Below, one piece after another: positions 55,147 through 64,000 of a stretch of 64,000 bases of DNA. The notes beneath the pieces were generated by a model that was not told the origin of the DNA, searched no databases, and saw nothing but the letters and a program-made list of their open reading frames with translations. The translations under genes and the position numbers were made by a program. The stretch comes from Methylosinus sp. H3A. Its GTDB lineage: Bacteria; Pseudomonadota; Alphaproteobacteria; Rhizobiales; Beijerinckiaceae. The stretch's first letter is position 1; every line of letters begins with the position of its first letter. The DNA lies in contig NZ_JADNQW010000005.1 of assembly GCF_015709455.1 (NCBI RefSeq), positions 1,240,001 to 1,304,000 on the forward strand, written 5' to 3'.

Positions 55147-57642
55147 ATGTTGTACACGAGATGTGAGTGCGAATACATCGCTATTTTCTTTAAACAGAAG
55201 AGATGGATCAGCGTCTGCCTTCTGGCGCTCGGCGCGCCAATTGCCGCTCGGGCGGCTCCCGCAGCCAACGATCATCCTACACCGTCAGAAGCCGCGATCG
55301 AGGATGTCATCGTGACCGGCACGCGCGAATACGGGATCAATGCCAGACAAAGTTCTTCGCCCATTACGATTATCAGTTCGGGAAAGTTGAAAGAAACGGG
55401 CCAGACGAATATTTTGGATGCGCTGCTACGTCTTGCGCCGTCCTATAACGCCAACGCCGTCAATTTTGATTTGAGCGCTCTCGTCCGTTCGCCGCGTCTG
55501 CGTGGGCTCACGGCGAACCATGTTCTCGTCCTCGTCAACGGTAAGCGCCGGCATGGAACAGCCGTCATTTCCACCGGAGGCTTCCCAAAAGGTTCGGCCG
55601 GCGCCGATCTCGATTTGATCCCGGTCTCGGCTGTCGACCACATCGAAATCTTGGAGGACGGCGCGGCCGCTCAATACGGATCCGACGCGATCGCCGGCGT
55701 CGTCAACATCATTCTGAAGAATTCGCCCGACGAGGGCGAAATCGACGCGGTCATCGGTCGATATGGAAAGAGCTACAATCCCAATTCGCTCGGCGACGGC
55801 TTCACTCGAAATGTACAAATCGACAAGGGATTCGATCTCGACGGGCGCGGATTCGTGCATTTGAGCGGAGAGTTGACGTCTCATTTGCATAGCAATCAGA
55901 CCGGGTCGGATCAGAATGTGTTTCAGGATGGCCTGCGCGTCGGCCCAGGCACCCCTTATCCATGGATCGATCCGAATGTCGCCGCCGTCATCGGCGATCC
56001 CAAATATCTCCTGCCTCTGCTCGGCGTCAATTCGGGCCTCGAACTCGATAATGGAATCGAGCTTTACGCCTTTGGTACGGGCGGAACGCGCGTAGCCGAA
56101 TCCTTCCAGAACTACCGGGCGCCTGACTTCAATGGGACATCCCCGAACACTGTCATCTACCCCAACGGCTTTGTTCCGGCGGAGAAGATAAGCGAGTATG
56201 ACTGGTCGGGCACGATCGGTTCGAAGGGAGTCTTCCTCGGGGATGGGCGGTGGGACGTCAGCCTGACCTACGGTGGCGACAACATCGACGTCGGCCTGAA
56301 CAGCTCCGCCAACAGAACCTTGTTCAATGATACGCTCGCGACGAGAGGCGCTGGTTGGACGCCGACGAGTTTCTATATCGGGCAGTATTCGAACACTCAG
56401 CGAACGATCAATGTCGATTTCATCAAACCGTTTTCGCTGAGCATTGCGCCGGAGCCGATCAACGTAGCCATCGGCGCGGAAAACAGGCGTGAAACCTATC
56501 AAATCAAGCAAGGCGACTTTTGGTCCTATTATTCGGCCGGCCCTGCCGCTTTCGCCGGAATTCGACCGACCGACGCCGGCAGCCACGGTCGTGACGTCTA
56601 TGCGGGCTATGTCGATGTGAGCACCAAGCTCCTCCCGAACTGGAAGGTCGACGTCGCCGGACGCTATGAAAACTACAGCGACTTCGGCGGCACACTTAAT
56701 GGCAAGCTGTCCACGCGCTTCGATTTTACACGGGAATTGGCGGTGCGCGGCACGTTGAGCACCGGGTTTCGCGCTCCGACATTGGCGGAGGAATATTTCT
56801 CGCAATCTGCCGTGTCGCCGACTTCGGCTTATGTGATTTTGCCGCCCAATTCGAACGCGGCGGCCATCGCCGGCGCACGGTCCTTGCGACCCGAAAAGTC
56901 GACGAATATCAGCGTGGGATTGGTGACCGAGATAACGCCGGGGCTACATGGATCCGTCGACCTCTATCAGATCGACATCCGCGATCGTATCGTTTCGACG
57001 GGAGCCTTGACCGGCCCTGCAGCGATTGCCGCGATCACGGCGAGCGGCAATGTCATAGATCCGACCGCCAATGCGACGGCGAGCTATTTCCTCAACGGCG
57101 CCGACACGCGCACGCGCGGAGTCGACATCAAGGCCGACTATGCCGTGGATTTCGACCAATATGGCGCATTACGATACGATTTCGCGGCAAGCTTCAACAG
57201 CACCAGCATTCTGGGCGTGCGCGAGTCGCCAGCAGCATTCAATGGCGCGCCGCTCCTCGATCCGGTGGCGCGTTCGAATATCACGGATTGGGTACCGCAT
57301 ACGAAGATCATTCTCGGCGCCACCTATCTGAAAGACGCGTGGACCTTCACATTACGGCTGACCAGATATGGAACCGTTTCGGCGGTTTCGGCGACGCCGA
57401 CGACCGATACTGCGCCCTACTATACGAATGTAATAACGCCGAAACTCATTACCGACGCCGAAATCGGCTATGACTTCGGCATCGGCCTGCACGCGGCGAT
57501 CGGGGCGAATAATTTGTTCGCCGTTCGACCCAATGAGACGCTTTTGTCGACGCGGGTCTTCAATACGACGGTGTTCCCGACGTTCTCGCCCTTCGGCGTC
57601 AACGGAGGCTATTATTATGCCCGTATGGCTTACAAATTCTAG
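55147..57642 (+). CDS. TonB-dependent outer-membrane receptor 2
   Basis: The 831-residue protein has an N-terminal hydrophobic export signal (RWISVCLLALGAPIAARAA, about 19-37), TonB-box-like EDVIVTGTRE (about 51-60), a plug with RLRGLTANHVLVLVNGKRRH, DLDLIPVSAVDHIEILEDGA and AAQYGSDAIAGVVNIILK, and a barrel ending YYYARMAYKF. The plug type differs from receptor 1, so the two receptors are not a recent duplication and may recognise different ligands or ligand states. The start is uncertain (ATG 55147 has AGAGG directly adjacent). Three flavin/amide enzymes follow on the same strand. Confidence 0.9.
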   Translation: MLYTRCECEYIAIFFKQKRWISVCLLALGAPIAARAAPAANDHPTPSEAAIEDVIVTGTREYGINARQSSSPITIISSGKLKETGQTNILDALLRLAPSYNANAVNFDLSALVRSPRLRGLTANHVLVLVNGKRRHGTAVISTGGFPKGSAGADLDLIPVSAVDHIEILEDGAAAQYGSDAIAGVVNIILKNSPDEGEIDAVIGRYGKSYNPNSLGDGFTRNVQIDKGFDLDGRGFVHLSGELTSHLHSNQTGSDQNVFQDGLRVGPGTPYPWIDPNVAAVIGDPKYLLPLLGVNSGLELDNGIELYAFGTGGTRVAESFQNYRAPDFNGTSPNTVIYPNGFVPAEKISEYDWSGTIGSKGVFLGDGRWDVSLTYGGDNIDVGLNSSANRTLFNDTLATRGAGWTPTSFYIGQYSNTQRTINVDFIKPFSLSIAPEPINVAIGAENRRETYQIKQGDFWSYYSAGPAAFAGIRPTDAGSHGRDVYAGYVDVSTKLLPNWKVDVAGRYENYSDFGGTLNGKLSTRFDFTRELAVRGTLSTGFRAPTLAEEYFSQSAVSPTSAYVILPPNSNAAAIAGARSLRPEKSTNISVGLVTEITPGLHGSVDLYQIDIRDRIVSTGALTGPAAIAAITASGNVIDPTANATASYFLNGADTRTRGVDIKADYAVDFDQYGALRYDFAASFNSTSILGVRESPAAFNGAPLLDPVARSNITDWVPHTKIILGATYLKDAWTFTLRLTRYGTVSAVSATPTTDTAPYYTNVITPKLITDAEIGYDFGIGLHAAIGANNLFAVRPNETLLSTRVFNTTVFPTFSPFGVNGGYYYARMAYKF

Positions 57643-57678
57643 TCCACCGTGCGGCCGATCAAGAAGGAGCATTTTGCC

Positions 57679-58758
57679 ATGACCATCGACCTTCGTGGAG
57701 GGGTCCGCCCCGCCGCTCTTCCCGGCGACACTGCGTTCGACCGTCAGGCCGCGAGGACGCTTCCCGATCCGCGCAGCCGCGATGTCACGGCCGCCTTTGT
57801 TCAGGAAAAAGCGCGGCAAGAGGAAAGTGATGGTTTGGACAGCGCTTTGGTCACGATCTACAGCGCTTGGCCAGATCCGTGGCTCGTCGCCGGTTGGGCG
57901 CTGTCCGCGACGACGCGCCTGAGGATCACAGTAGCCCACCGTCCGGGAGTCACACAACCGACTGTCGCTGCGAAGTCTTTCGCCACCCTCGACAAGCTGT
58001 CGGGCGGACGTTCCGCCGTTCACATCGTCGTCGGCTCGAGCGACGTCGATGTTCAGCGCGACGGCGACTTCTCTCCAAAGGCCGAACGATATGAACGCGC
58101 CGCGGAATATCTCGATGTCTTTACCAAGGCCCTGGAATCCGCGGAGCCTTTCGATTACGAGGGAAAATATTATCGCGTGCGGGACGCTCGGGTGGGTTTC
58201 CGTCCGTTTCAGCAGCCTCGGCCACCCATATCCATCGGTGGATCATCGGAGGCCGCTACGCATCTTGCCGCACGATATGCGGATATCTACGCCACCTCCT
58301 TTCCAACAGTCGAGGAGACGAGAAGCATTGTCGACCGCGTCGGCGGAATTGCGTCGCAACAAGGTCGGCGTCTAAGATATTGGAAATATTTCAAGGTGGT
58401 GCTCGGAGAGACAGATACGGGCGCACGACAGATCGCCGACAGGCTTCGCCGCAGGGCGGAAGAATTATTGAGCGGCCGTCCGCTCGCCGAAATCACGGCG
58501 TCAGCTCAAACGGCCAGAAACCGGGAGAGAGACGAGCGCCTCGCGACGGACGCTTTCGATCTGCGCGCTCTGGCGCTCGACGATTTTCGCCGCGCATTCG
58601 ACAATCTCCTCGTCGGCTCTGTTGGCAGCGTCGCCAATCAGATTGTCGCGTTCCATCGCGCGGGCATCGATATCGCGCAGATCGAAGCGTCGACCGAGAC
58701 CGAGCAGGATACAGCGCTACGCCGGGAACTCATCGCGGAGGTGAGAAGATTGGCTTGA
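57679..58758 (+). CDS. LLM-class (luciferase-like) flavin monooxygenase, SsuD-like
   Basis: The 359-residue protein is a bacterial-luciferase-like TIM-barrel oxygenase. LRITVAHRPGVTQPTVAAKS, FATLDKLSGGRSAVHIVVGS and the later RPFQQPRPPISIGGSSEAAT match the alkanesulfonate monooxygenase branch. Such enzymes use reduced FMN supplied by a separate reductase; the next gene encodes a nitroreductase-family flavoprotein that could do this. Start at 57679 is set by AAGGAG 9 nt upstream. 36 bp after receptor 2, so probably cotranscribed with it. Confidence 0.88.
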   Translation: MTIDLRGGVRPAALPGDTAFDRQAARTLPDPRSRDVTAAFVQEKARQEESDGLDSALVTIYSAWPDPWLVAGWALSATTRLRITVAHRPGVTQPTVAAKSFATLDKLSGGRSAVHIVVGSSDVDVQRDGDFSPKAERYERAAEYLDVFTKALESAEPFDYEGKYYRVRDARVGFRPFQQPRPPISIGGSSEAATHLAARYADIYATSFPTVEETRSIVDRVGGIASQQGRRLRYWKYFKVVLGETDTGARQIADRLRRRAEELLSGRPLAEITASAQTARNRERDERLATDAFDLRALALDDFRRAFDNLLVGSVGSVANQIVAFHRAGIDIAQIEASTETEQDTALRRELIAEVRRLA

Positions 58759-58852
58759 TTGGACCGATTGCGATCATCATCGGTTGCGAGTTCGCGAGCT
58801 GCTTTCGGCCGCGACAGCGGCCGATCGGACGATTCTCATGAAAGGCCTTCGA

Positions 58853-59722
58853 ATGTCGACATCCGCCGTAAACATCCGATCTGCGATCGCGGCAACGAAC
58901 ACGCAGGTCGAAGCGCGCGCAGCGTTGGACGAGCGCTATCGCGTGCCTTGCACGGAGCCGGAGCAGTGGAATCCGACGCTCTCGGTTCTGCTCGGGCATC
59001 GTTCCGTCCGCGCATTTCTCCCGCGATCAGTAGAGCCATGGGCTCTGCAGGCGGCAATCGCCGCAGCCCAATCGGCCTCGTCCTCGCTCAACCTGCAATT
59101 GTGGAGCGTGGTCGCAGTCGAGGACCCGGCGAGAAAGGCACGCCTCTGTCTCGGTGTCGCCGACCAGAGGTGGATACGTGAAGCTCCGCTGTATCTGATA
59201 TGGTCCGCTGATTTGTCGCGGCATCGACGCGTTGCCGAAAGGATCTCCGCGCACGGCGACAATCTCGACCCCGATAATCTGGACCCCTTGGCCACGGCCC
59301 TGGTTGATGTCTCTCTCGCCGCTCAGAATGCCGCCGTCGCCTTCGAATCGCTCGGCCTCGGCTTGTGCTACATCGGCGCCGTACGACTTTATCAGCAGGA
59401 ATTGCGGGATGAGTTGGCGCTTCCGTCGCATGTGGTTCCGATCTTCGGCATGTGCGTCGGTTATCCGGATCCCGATCGTCCCACGGGAGTAAAACCACGA
59501 TTGCCGCAGGATGCAGTCCTTCACAAAGAGCGTTATGACGCCGCCGCCGATGCAGCTCTCATCGAGAGCTACGACGCCCGCATGGCCGATTTCCAGGGAA
59601 AGCAGAGATTAAAACAGGTGGTCTGGAGCGACTATTCGTTGCGGCGGCTCTTCAATTTGCATACCCGAGACGGGCGAGAAGCGTATAATGCGGCCCTTCG
59701 CAATTTGAGCTTGGCGCGGTGA
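58853..59722 (+). CDS. NfsA/Frp-like nitroreductase-family flavin reductase
   Basis: The 289-residue protein has the nitroreductase fold: LLGHRSVRAFLPRSVEPWAL (FMN-binding arginine motif), AAQSASSSLNLQLWSVVAVE, AAQNAAVAFESLGLGLCYIG, and VPIFGMCVGYPD. The C-terminal part resembles the NfsA/flavin reductase P branch, which uses NADPH and can deliver reduced FMN. The ATG at 58853 has AAAGG 7-8 nt upstream; two earlier in-frame ATGs or GTGs are less well placed. Its stop overlaps the GTG of the amidase. Confidence 0.85.
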   Translation: MSTSAVNIRSAIAATNTQVEARAALDERYRVPCTEPEQWNPTLSVLLGHRSVRAFLPRSVEPWALQAAIAAAQSASSSLNLQLWSVVAVEDPARKARLCLGVADQRWIREAPLYLIWSADLSRHRRVAERISAHGDNLDPDNLDPLATALVDVSLAAQNAAVAFESLGLGLCYIGAVRLYQQELRDELALPSHVVPIFGMCVGYPDPDRPTGVKPRLPQDAVLHKERYDAAADAALIESYDARMADFQGKQRLKQVVWSDYSLRRLFNLHTRDGREAYNAALRNLSLAR

Positions 59723-61104
59723 ACGAGCATATCCACGATTGGACGGCGGTCCGGCTAGCGCAGGCATTGCGTCGGCGCAAATTGCGCGTGATCGATGTCG
59801 TCGAGCACATGCTCGACCGCATCACTGCGCGGGATTCCGTTTTGCGCAGCTACGTCACCGTGTCCGCGTCGCTGGCGCGGCGACAAGCCCGCCGTGCGGA
59901 TGCGGAGCTGGAGGCGGGTCGGATCAGAAGCCCGCTGCACGGTGTGCCGATTGCCGTCAAGGATTCTCTCGCGACAAGGGGCGTCGCCACATCGAACGGC
60001 GCAGCGCGACTGACCGACCACTATCCGATCCGCGACGCCGCGGTCGTGACACGTCTCGACGACTCCGGCCTCGTAATGCTCGGCAAGCTCAACCTTCCGG
60101 AAGGAGCATTCGGTCTGCATGATCCCATCATCGGGGCGCCGCGTAATCCCTGGCATATGGACTACTGGCCGGGCGCCTCGTCCAGCGGCTCCGGTGTCGC
60201 GACGGCGGCCGGCCTCTGCTTCGCTGCCGTCGGAACGGATAGCGGCGGCTCGATACGTCATCCGAGCGCCGCAAACAATTTGTTCGGCTTGAAGCCGACC
60301 GCAGGCCTCGTCGACACGACGGGCGTTTTTCCACTCGCGCCGTCGCTCGACCACGTCGGTCCGATGGCGCGCTCTCCAGCGGATCTCGAAGCGCTGTTCA
60401 TGGCGCTCGCCGGAGCCGCGCGTAGAAGCGTCGAAGTCGACGAGCCTGATGGAGGCGCGCTGCGCGTCGGCGTCGATCGAATTTGGAGCGAGGAGGCTGT
60501 GGACCCGCTCATTTCGCGAGCGATGAGGGAGACCGAGGGCCGCCTCGTCGATCTCGGAATGAAGCTGGAGCCGATTCATCTGCCTGCTTGGCGCGAATGC
60601 GCAGAACTCTGGATGATCCTCTGCGCTCGGGAAGCGGTGGGTGTCCACGCAGGGCTGGAAACGCCGATTTCGCCGAGCCTGCGGCGATTGCTCGCCTTCG
60701 GCGCGACGGCCGATGCCGATAGGGTCGAGGCGGCGGTTATCCAGCGAAAGCGCCTCACGTCCGCGATCGAGGATGTGTTCGTCGGCGTCGATTTGATCTT
60801 GGCGCCGGTTCAATGCTTTGCGCCGCCGCGAATCGACCGGCTGACAGCGGCGGAGCCAGACGACAGGCTACCCATATCGCCCACCGATATCGGCTTTACC
60901 TGTCTATTCAACCTCACGGGACATCCGGCCTTGGCGATGCCCGCCGGCTTTACCGAGGAGGGATTGCCGGTGGGCTGCCAATTGGTCGCGCCGAAGGGGA
61001 GGGAACGGCGGCTCTTCCATGTGGCGAGGATCTTCGACAAAATAGCTGGATTTTCGCTGCGTCGCCCGCAACTCGCGTCCGTCGATCAATTCGTGAACGC
61101 ATAA
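59719..61104 (+). CDS. Amidase-signature family amidohydrolase
   Basis: The 461-residue protein carries the Ser-cisSer-Lys triad: Lys in VPIAVKDSLA, the glycine/serine stretch GASSSGSGVATAAG, and GTDSGGSIRHPSAANN. Length is typical. It hydrolyses an amide bond; this is notable beside an amide-forming asparagine-synthetase-like enzyme in the same island. GTG start overlaps the nitroreductase stop (GTGA). Its 3' end overlaps the convergent regulator gene by 19 bp. Confidence 0.9.
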   Translation: MNEHIHDWTAVRLAQALRRRKLRVIDVVEHMLDRITARDSVLRSYVTVSASLARRQARRADAELEAGRIRSPLHGVPIAVKDSLATRGVATSNGAARLTDHYPIRDAAVVTRLDDSGLVMLGKLNLPEGAFGLHDPIIGAPRNPWHMDYWPGASSSGSGVATAAGLCFAAVGTDSGGSIRHPSAANNLFGLKPTAGLVDTTGVFPLAPSLDHVGPMARSPADLEALFMALAGAARRSVEVDEPDGGALRVGVDRIWSEEAVDPLISRAMRETEGRLVDLGMKLEPIHLPAWRECAELWMILCAREAVGVHAGLETPISPSLRRLLAFGATADADRVEAAVIQRKRLTSAIEDVFVGVDLILAPVQCFAPPRIDRLTAAEPDDRLPISPTDIGFTCLFNLTGHPALAMPAGFTEEGLPVGCQLVAPKGRERRLFHVARIFDKIAGFSLRRPQLASVDQFVNA

Positions 61105-61937
61105 TCGCGGACCGCTTGCTCAGCGCGATTGTCGGCCGGATAATAGAGTTTGACGCGCAGGCCGGACAGGCGGTCGCCTCCATCGCCCCGGAGCGGCATC
61201 ACGACATTGACCAGATTCGCCTCCATCGGCCCCATTCGCATCTTGACGGGCACAAAAGGCGTGATGTCGTCGCTACGCCGCTGGAACTCCGGGCCGCAGA
61301 TCAGGCCGCGAGAACGCGCGTCGATCTCGATCCGCGACAACCACTCGCGTCGTTGCGAATCGGCATCGACCGCGACTTCTCGTTTCACGCGAGACAGTTC
61401 CGATGCAATCGTCTCGCGCCATGACAAGACGCGCGAGAGATAATAGTCGGAGCCGATCATCGCCTCGATCGAATTGACCCTTGGTTCAGGCAACAGCATA
61501 TATGCCTGCTTCAAGACGATGCGGCCGCGACTGAGCGCCTCGATAAACGCGCCGTAAGGTCGGTTAATCATGACGATGCGCCAGAATCGATCTAGCACGA
61601 CGGCCGGAAAGGGTTCGGCGCTCCGCAAGATGAGCGACATCCCGGAAAGTGTCGAGGAGCAAATATCGTCGAAATACGGATTTTCGCGCGGCGCGAAACC
61701 CGCCGCGACATAGAAATCCTTCTTGTCATCTTCCGACACCGCCAGAGTTTCGATGAGCGTCGCCAACATCGCTCTGCTAGGTCTCGATCGACCCGTCTCG
61801 AGAAAGCTGAGATGCTTGGGAGAGACCTCCGCTCTCAAGGCCAGCGCGAGCTGACTATATCCTCTCTCCTTACGCGCACGCGCCAATATCCGTCCGAAGC
61901 CCTTCACGTCATCGGCAATGTCACGGACCTTTTGCAT
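61086..61937 (-). CDS. XRE-family regulator with MmyB-like ligand-binding domain
   Basis: The ~283-residue protein has an N-terminal helix-turn-helix (about 12-66; LARARKERGYSQLALALRAE, SPKHLSFLETGRSRPSRAML) and a C-terminal MmyB-like domain (PFPAVVLDRFWRIVMINRPY; later NVVMPLRGDGGDRLSGLRVK) thought to bind a small ligand. The start is taken at ATG 61937 with GAGG about 9 nt upstream; ATG 61952 is possible. It is the only regulator in the island and therefore a candidate for the 17-bp palindromes, but its own A/T-rich upstream region lacks that palindrome and instead has the inverted repeat at 61994-62029. Confidence 0.85.
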   Translation of the reverse strand: MQKVRDIADDVKGFGRILARARKERGYSQLALALRAEVSPKHLSFLETGRSRPSRAMLATLIETLAVSEDDKKDFYVAAGFAPRENPYFDDICSSTLSGMSLILRSAEPFPAVVLDRFWRIVMINRPYGAFIEALSRGRIVLKQAYMLLPEPRVNSIEAMIGSDYYLSRVLSWRETIASELSRVKREVAVDADSQRREWLSRIEIDARSRGLICGPEFQRRSDDITPFVPVKMRMGPMEANLVNVVMPLRGDGGDRLSGLRVKLYYPADNRAEQAVRDYAFTN

Positions 61938-61993
61938 CGCTGTCGACCTCATCTTACTATGGGCCAGCAATGGCTTATATAACAAGCGTCTGC

Positions 61994-62029
61994 ATATGTC
62001 TATATAGTTTATATGAATTATAGATATAT
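61994..62029. promoter_or_regulatory. Inverted repeat in the regulator promoter
   Basis: ATAT-N-TCTATA (61994-62004) and TATAGA-N-ATAT (62019-62029) form an inverted repeat with 14-bp spacing about 60-90 bp upstream of the XRE gene start, in very A/T-rich DNA. A possible autoregulatory site; no further evidence. Confidence 0.4.
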
Positions 62030-62054
62030 ATGCGTGCGTGTCTCGACGCGGCAT

Positions 62055-62213
62055 GAAGTCGCCGGTCCGGCGCAACGCTTCGGCCACCACGAGCACGGCC
62101 GTGGCTTCGGATGCTTCGTAAAACTTGCGGCTCGTGCGCGCCGAACAGGCGGCGAGCACTGCGTCGTCTTTGGCGGCCAATCGCTCGACCCGGGCATAAC
62201 CGTCGACATGCAG
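62055..62213 (-). pseudogene. IS66-family transposase (TnpC) fragment
   Basis: A 53-codon segment on the minus strand reads LHVDGYARVERLAAKDDAVL, then AACSARTSRKFYEAS and VVAEALRRTGDF. This matches the DGYA...RL...AAC.AH.RRKFYE...EAL.RI.. core of IS66 TnpC proteins. The segment has no transposase context on either side and the usual Trp/His of the AACWAH motif are changed. It is a remnant, not an active element. Confidence 0.7.
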
Positions 62214-62961
62214 AACGCCGTTGAGGCCTTCAGAATGCGCGACCGGCCGTTCACCGCTGATCAGGCCCGGGCGATTTCGAGACCCCTCAGACAAACTAAT
62301 GGCTGTTCTCGCAGCTGCGACAATGCGGCCTATAATGCGGCGCCACGCTGCTACGAGGATTATCGCGACGGGCCGTTCATTGCCGTCCGAGACCGTCGCC
62401 TATGTAGCCGCGCTCTTCCCTTTGATCGAGGAAAATGACAGCCCTCGATCCGCCGTTCGCTCGGCCTCCGGCCTGTCGCTCTGGACAAGGCTCCGCAGTT
62501 CATTGAGCAAAACGACAGCCGACGCGTCGCCAATCGTCCGGCGCCAATTCGGACGACGACCGACACGACAGCTGTTGCCGCCACGTGCGATCTGCCCGCT
62601 ATCGCGCCACGCTCCGACGGCTTGTTCGTCACGCCCCCGTCGACGGAGCGCACGTAATGAACAAGCATGGCCCGTGCAGTCAGACCACTGAAATTTGCGT
62701 GTCGATCAGCATTTCTAGGGCCGTTCGCCCGGCCTCGAACGCGCGCACAAAAATGGCGAGCGTGATCCGCGTTCAACTCATACGCGGCCGTATCCGAGCG
62801 CAGCGCCACGAAGAGAGAGCGGCAAAAGGTAAACCAGCACTGAATACGACCGCAACACTGCGGACGTATTCGGGCTTGGTGGGAACCGTTCGGCAGTCGA
62901 GCGGAGTGTCGGGCATAGTGGCGGCGGTTCAACGATGATCCGCCGAAAAGAATGAATTCCC
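62214..62961. other. Gene-poor region of degraded DNA
   Basis: About 750 bp without a convincing coding region: no open frame shows a family resemblance, ribosome site or consistent codon bias. Position between an IS66 fragment and a broken IS110 gene suggests further decayed mobile-element DNA. Confidence 0.5.
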
Positions 62962-64000
62962 ATGACTTTCTGCGCCGGCCTCGACACTTCTTCGACAAAG
63001 ACCACCATCTGCGTGGTGGCGAGCAAAGACGGCGAGACCGTCTTGGAGACGACCGTTCCGACCGATCCCGGCGTGATCGCCGCGGCGCTCGAACCCTATC
63101 TGCCGCGTCTGGAACGGATCGGCCATGAAGTCGGCTCGGTGGCGCCCTGGCTGCACCGCGAATTGGCGGCGCTCGGCCTCTGCCCGTGGTGCTTCTGGAA
63201 AGCCGACAGGCGGCCGCCGCTTTGAAGATTCAGCGCAACAAGACTGACCGCAGCGACGCCCACGGGCTCGCGCAGCTGGTGCGCACTGGCTGGTTCCGGC
63301 CGGTTCATGTGAAGAGCGTGGAGAGCCATCGGCTGCTATTGTTGCTGACGCATCGGCGCACGCTGAAACGCAAGCTTCCCGACATAGAGAATGAAGTTCG
63401 TCAGTCGCTGAAAGTGTTCGGTTTGATGCTGGGTCCGCGCGTTCAGCGTAGCTCGTTCGAGACGCGTGCACGAGCTCGTGGCGCATCACCGGCTCATTGC
63501 CGGCGTGACGGAGTGCATGCTGCGCGCCTGGTCGACGCTGTGGAGCGAATACAAGCGGCTGCACACGCTGCTCGTCCAGTTCGTCGGCTGCGACCAGCTC
63601 TGCCGCCGCTTCATGGCGATTCCGAGCGTCGGTCCGGTGACGGCTCTGTCGTTCAAAGCGGCGGTCGACGATCCGACCCGCTTCGCCAAATCCAAGACCG
63701 TCGGCGCCCATTTCGGACTGACGTCGCGCCGCATCCAGAGCGGCGATACGATCGATATCGACGGCCACATTTCCAAATGCGGCGACGGCGAAGTGCGCAC
63801 GGCGCTCTACGAAGCGGCCAGCGCCATGCTCGTGCGCTCCAAGAAATGGTGCGCCGTGAAGGCGTGGGGTGTCAAGATCGCGGCGAAGCGCGGCCACAAA
63901 CGCGCCGTCGTCGCGGTGGCGCGCAAGCTCGCCGTCATCATGCATCGGATGTGGATCGACGACGGCGCGTTCCGCATCTCGGCGCAGGAAGAATTCTCGG
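62962..64000 (+). pseudogene. IS110-family transposase, two frameshifts, runs off the window
   Basis: The reading begins MTFCAGLDTSSTKTTICVVA (RuvC-like DEDD domain of IS110 transposases). It leaves frame near 63183-63190, where restoring one G would continue into LKIQRNKTDRSDAHGLAQLV. It leaves frame again near 63464-63470 (ETR/VHELVAHH junction, apparently two bases missing), after which the C-terminal part is readable: FMAIPSVGPVTALSFKAAVD, HFGLTSRRIQSGD, ISKCGDGEVRTALYEAAS. The 3' end lies beyond base 64000. Inactive as written unless the frameshifts are sequencing errors. Confidence 0.85.

Noticed and set aside
62360..62998. Minus-strand open frame of about 212 codons
   Set aside because: Arg/Ser-rich translation with no family resemblance, in decayed mobile-element DNA, and overlapping the start of the IS110 gene.

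Overview
The window reads as chromosome (or a large replicon) of a GC-rich alphaproteobacterium, most likely of the order Hyphomicrobiales. The evidence is strong G/C bias at third codon positions, GTG/TTG starts, ATGA gene couplings and dispersed palindromic repeats of the type common in that group. Genus cannot be fixed from the sequence.

Left arm (1-15 kb): a type VI secretion (T6SS) accessory zone mixed with ordinary genes. It holds a small secreted protein, a DUF4424 protein, a PAAR spike protein, a DUF4384 protein next to a caspase-fold protein that has lost its catalytic dyad, an FMN glutamate-synthase-like protein, a methyltransferase with a regulatory domain, and a second caspase-fold protein with an intact dyad and nine tandem ~50-residue two-cysteine repeats. 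A three-gene unit at 11.5-14.9 kb encodes an exported beta-propeller/NlpC-P60 hydrolase, a protein whose C-terminus resembles CD38/ADP-ribosyl cyclase (probable NAD+-degrading T6SS effector), and a small probable immunity protein.

T6SS core (15.4-40.6 kb): two divergent blocks meet at about 29.1 kb. The minus block is vgrG, a DUF6931-like gene, tagH/fha, tssK, tssL (with OmpA domain), tssM, tagF, pppA, ppkA. The plus block is an OmpA-like gene, tssA, tssB, tssC, hcp, tssE, tssF, tssG, tssH/clpV. Everything needed for sheath, tube, baseplate, membrane complex and Thr-phosphorylation control is present, but no TssJ lipoprotein is visible. A 12-bp-stem hairpin closes the plus block.

Accessory island (40.6-62 kb): base composition drops in G+C. 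One long plus-strand series encodes a Rieske oxygenase alpha subunit, an asparagine-synthetase-like amidotransferase, a Rieske beta subunit, a fluoroacetate-dehalogenase-like hydrolase, a two-part methyltransferase, two MFS transporters, (an IS3/IS407-type insertion), two TonB-dependent receptors, a luciferase-like flavin monooxygenase, a nitroreductase-family flavoprotein and an amidase, followed tail-to-tail by an XRE regulator. Three transcription units (Rieske, receptor 1, receptor 2) each carry the same 17-bp palindrome ATTACCT-N3-AGGTAAT (one copy with a single mismatch) about 70-100 bp upstream of the start, abutting a -35-like TTG. The island therefore looks like one regulon that imports, exports and chemically modifies a small molecule not identified here. 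I do not recognise it as a described pathway and consider it the best candidate for a new system.

Right edge (62-64 kb): a graveyard of transposase remnants (an IS66 fragment, then an IS110-family transposase broken by two frameshifts and running off the window).
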